Source of the DNA: Anaerostipes hominis (ex Lee et al. 2021)
GTDB lineage: Bacteria > Bacillota > Clostridia > Lachnospirales > Lachnospiraceae
Direction: 5' to 3'
Length of the DNA: 64,000 nucleotides
Assembly (NCBI RefSeq): GCF_002270485.1
Contig: NZ_NQOG01000003.1
Span: 62,001-126,000 of the forward strand
Below are positions 63,852 through 64,000 of the stretch, piece by piece. The notes beneath the pieces were generated by a model. The model made no database searches, was not told the origin of the DNA, and was given only the letters and a program-made list of their open reading frames with translations. Position 1 is the first letter of the stretch, and each line of letters begins with the position of its first letter. A program made the translations under genes and the position numbers.

Positions 63852-64000
63852 CTATAATGCCCCTTTCGTGGAAAGCACATCCGCAATCCGCGGGTCCATA
63901 CCGGTTGCCTCGTCCAATGCCTTTGCAAATGCCTTAAATGCCGCCTCCATCAGATGATGATTATTGGTGCCGGAGAGCTGCCTGATATGCAGATTCATGG
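63852..64000 (-). CDS. hisB: Imidazoleglycerol-phosphate dehydratase (partial, 5' end beyond window)
   Basis: Only the last 49 codons are in the window. The segment [22 protein letters not shown] is the conserved C-terminal metal-binding helix of HisB, ending [15 protein letters not shown]. HisB dehydrates imidazoleglycerol phosphate. It lies directly upstream of the HisIE fusion, so this is the end of a his operon continuing past the window. Confidence 0.92.
   Translation of the reverse strand, partial: MNLHIRQLSGTNNHHLMEAAFKAFAKALDEATGMDPRIADVLSTKGAL

Overview
The window looks like chromosome of a spore-forming anaerobic Firmicute of the Lachnospiraceae type. The evidence is a complete Rnf ion-pumping complex in the clostridial order C-D-G-E-A-B, an anaerobic (class III) ribonucleotide reductase, the sporulation genes yqfC, yqfD and ymxH, CodY, a LicT-type PTS operon, and SPKTG-type surface anchoring. 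Nearly all genes lie on the minus strand. The exceptions are a MerR regulator, dinB-yolD and one secreted protein.

Layout. 1-7969: a tri-domain oxidoreductase (cut by the window start) divergent from a MerR regulator, then flavodoxin-type proteins with their own MerR-style promoter, then an SOS-controlled dinB-yolD pair. 7986-11970: small repair and metabolic genes (tag, ogt, an orphan mannitol EIIA) among several decayed genes (XRE regulator, GGDEF, VOC, GNAT). 12093-16610: a self-contained alpha-glucoside PTS operon (EIIA, LicT, EIICB, GH4 hydrolase) behind a promoter, RAT site and terminator. 17058-25240: housekeeping block with tsf, rpsB, codY, topA, dprA, yifB/comM, nrdR and ymxH. 25358-30341: rnfCDGEAB. 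30599-32950: proB, a DUF896 gene and proA. 33125-35782: nrdD-nrdG behind a promoter with two NrdR-box-like palindromes. 35855-40578: deoB, two FAD oxidoreductases and two small unknown genes.

40804-47492 is an AT-rich accessory island. A Fic gene is broken into an upstream and a downstream part, and between them sit an IetAS-like pair (AAA ATPase plus S8 subtilisin-like protease, a known anti-phage architecture) and a second pair with its own promoter: a DUF6414-like protein and a ClpB-like AAA+ protein. The combination is the best candidate for an undescribed system here. The ietA promoter carries two TTGGGACA direct repeats placed like a repressor operator, and IetA ends in a helix-turn-helix-like segment.

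47683-53716: a lipoprotein, a MurJ/SpoVB-like flippase, ybeY, phoH, yqfD, yqfC, rpsU and a small unknown gene. 53955-59265: two large surface proteins, a decayed serine recombinase and repeat sequences, probably the scar of a mobile element. 59602-64000: alaS, a small membrane protein, a degenerate HisF-like domain fused to HisI-HisE, and the end of hisB, cut by the window end.

No rRNA, tRNA or CRISPR array was recognised. All calls come from reading the sequence; no database search was run.
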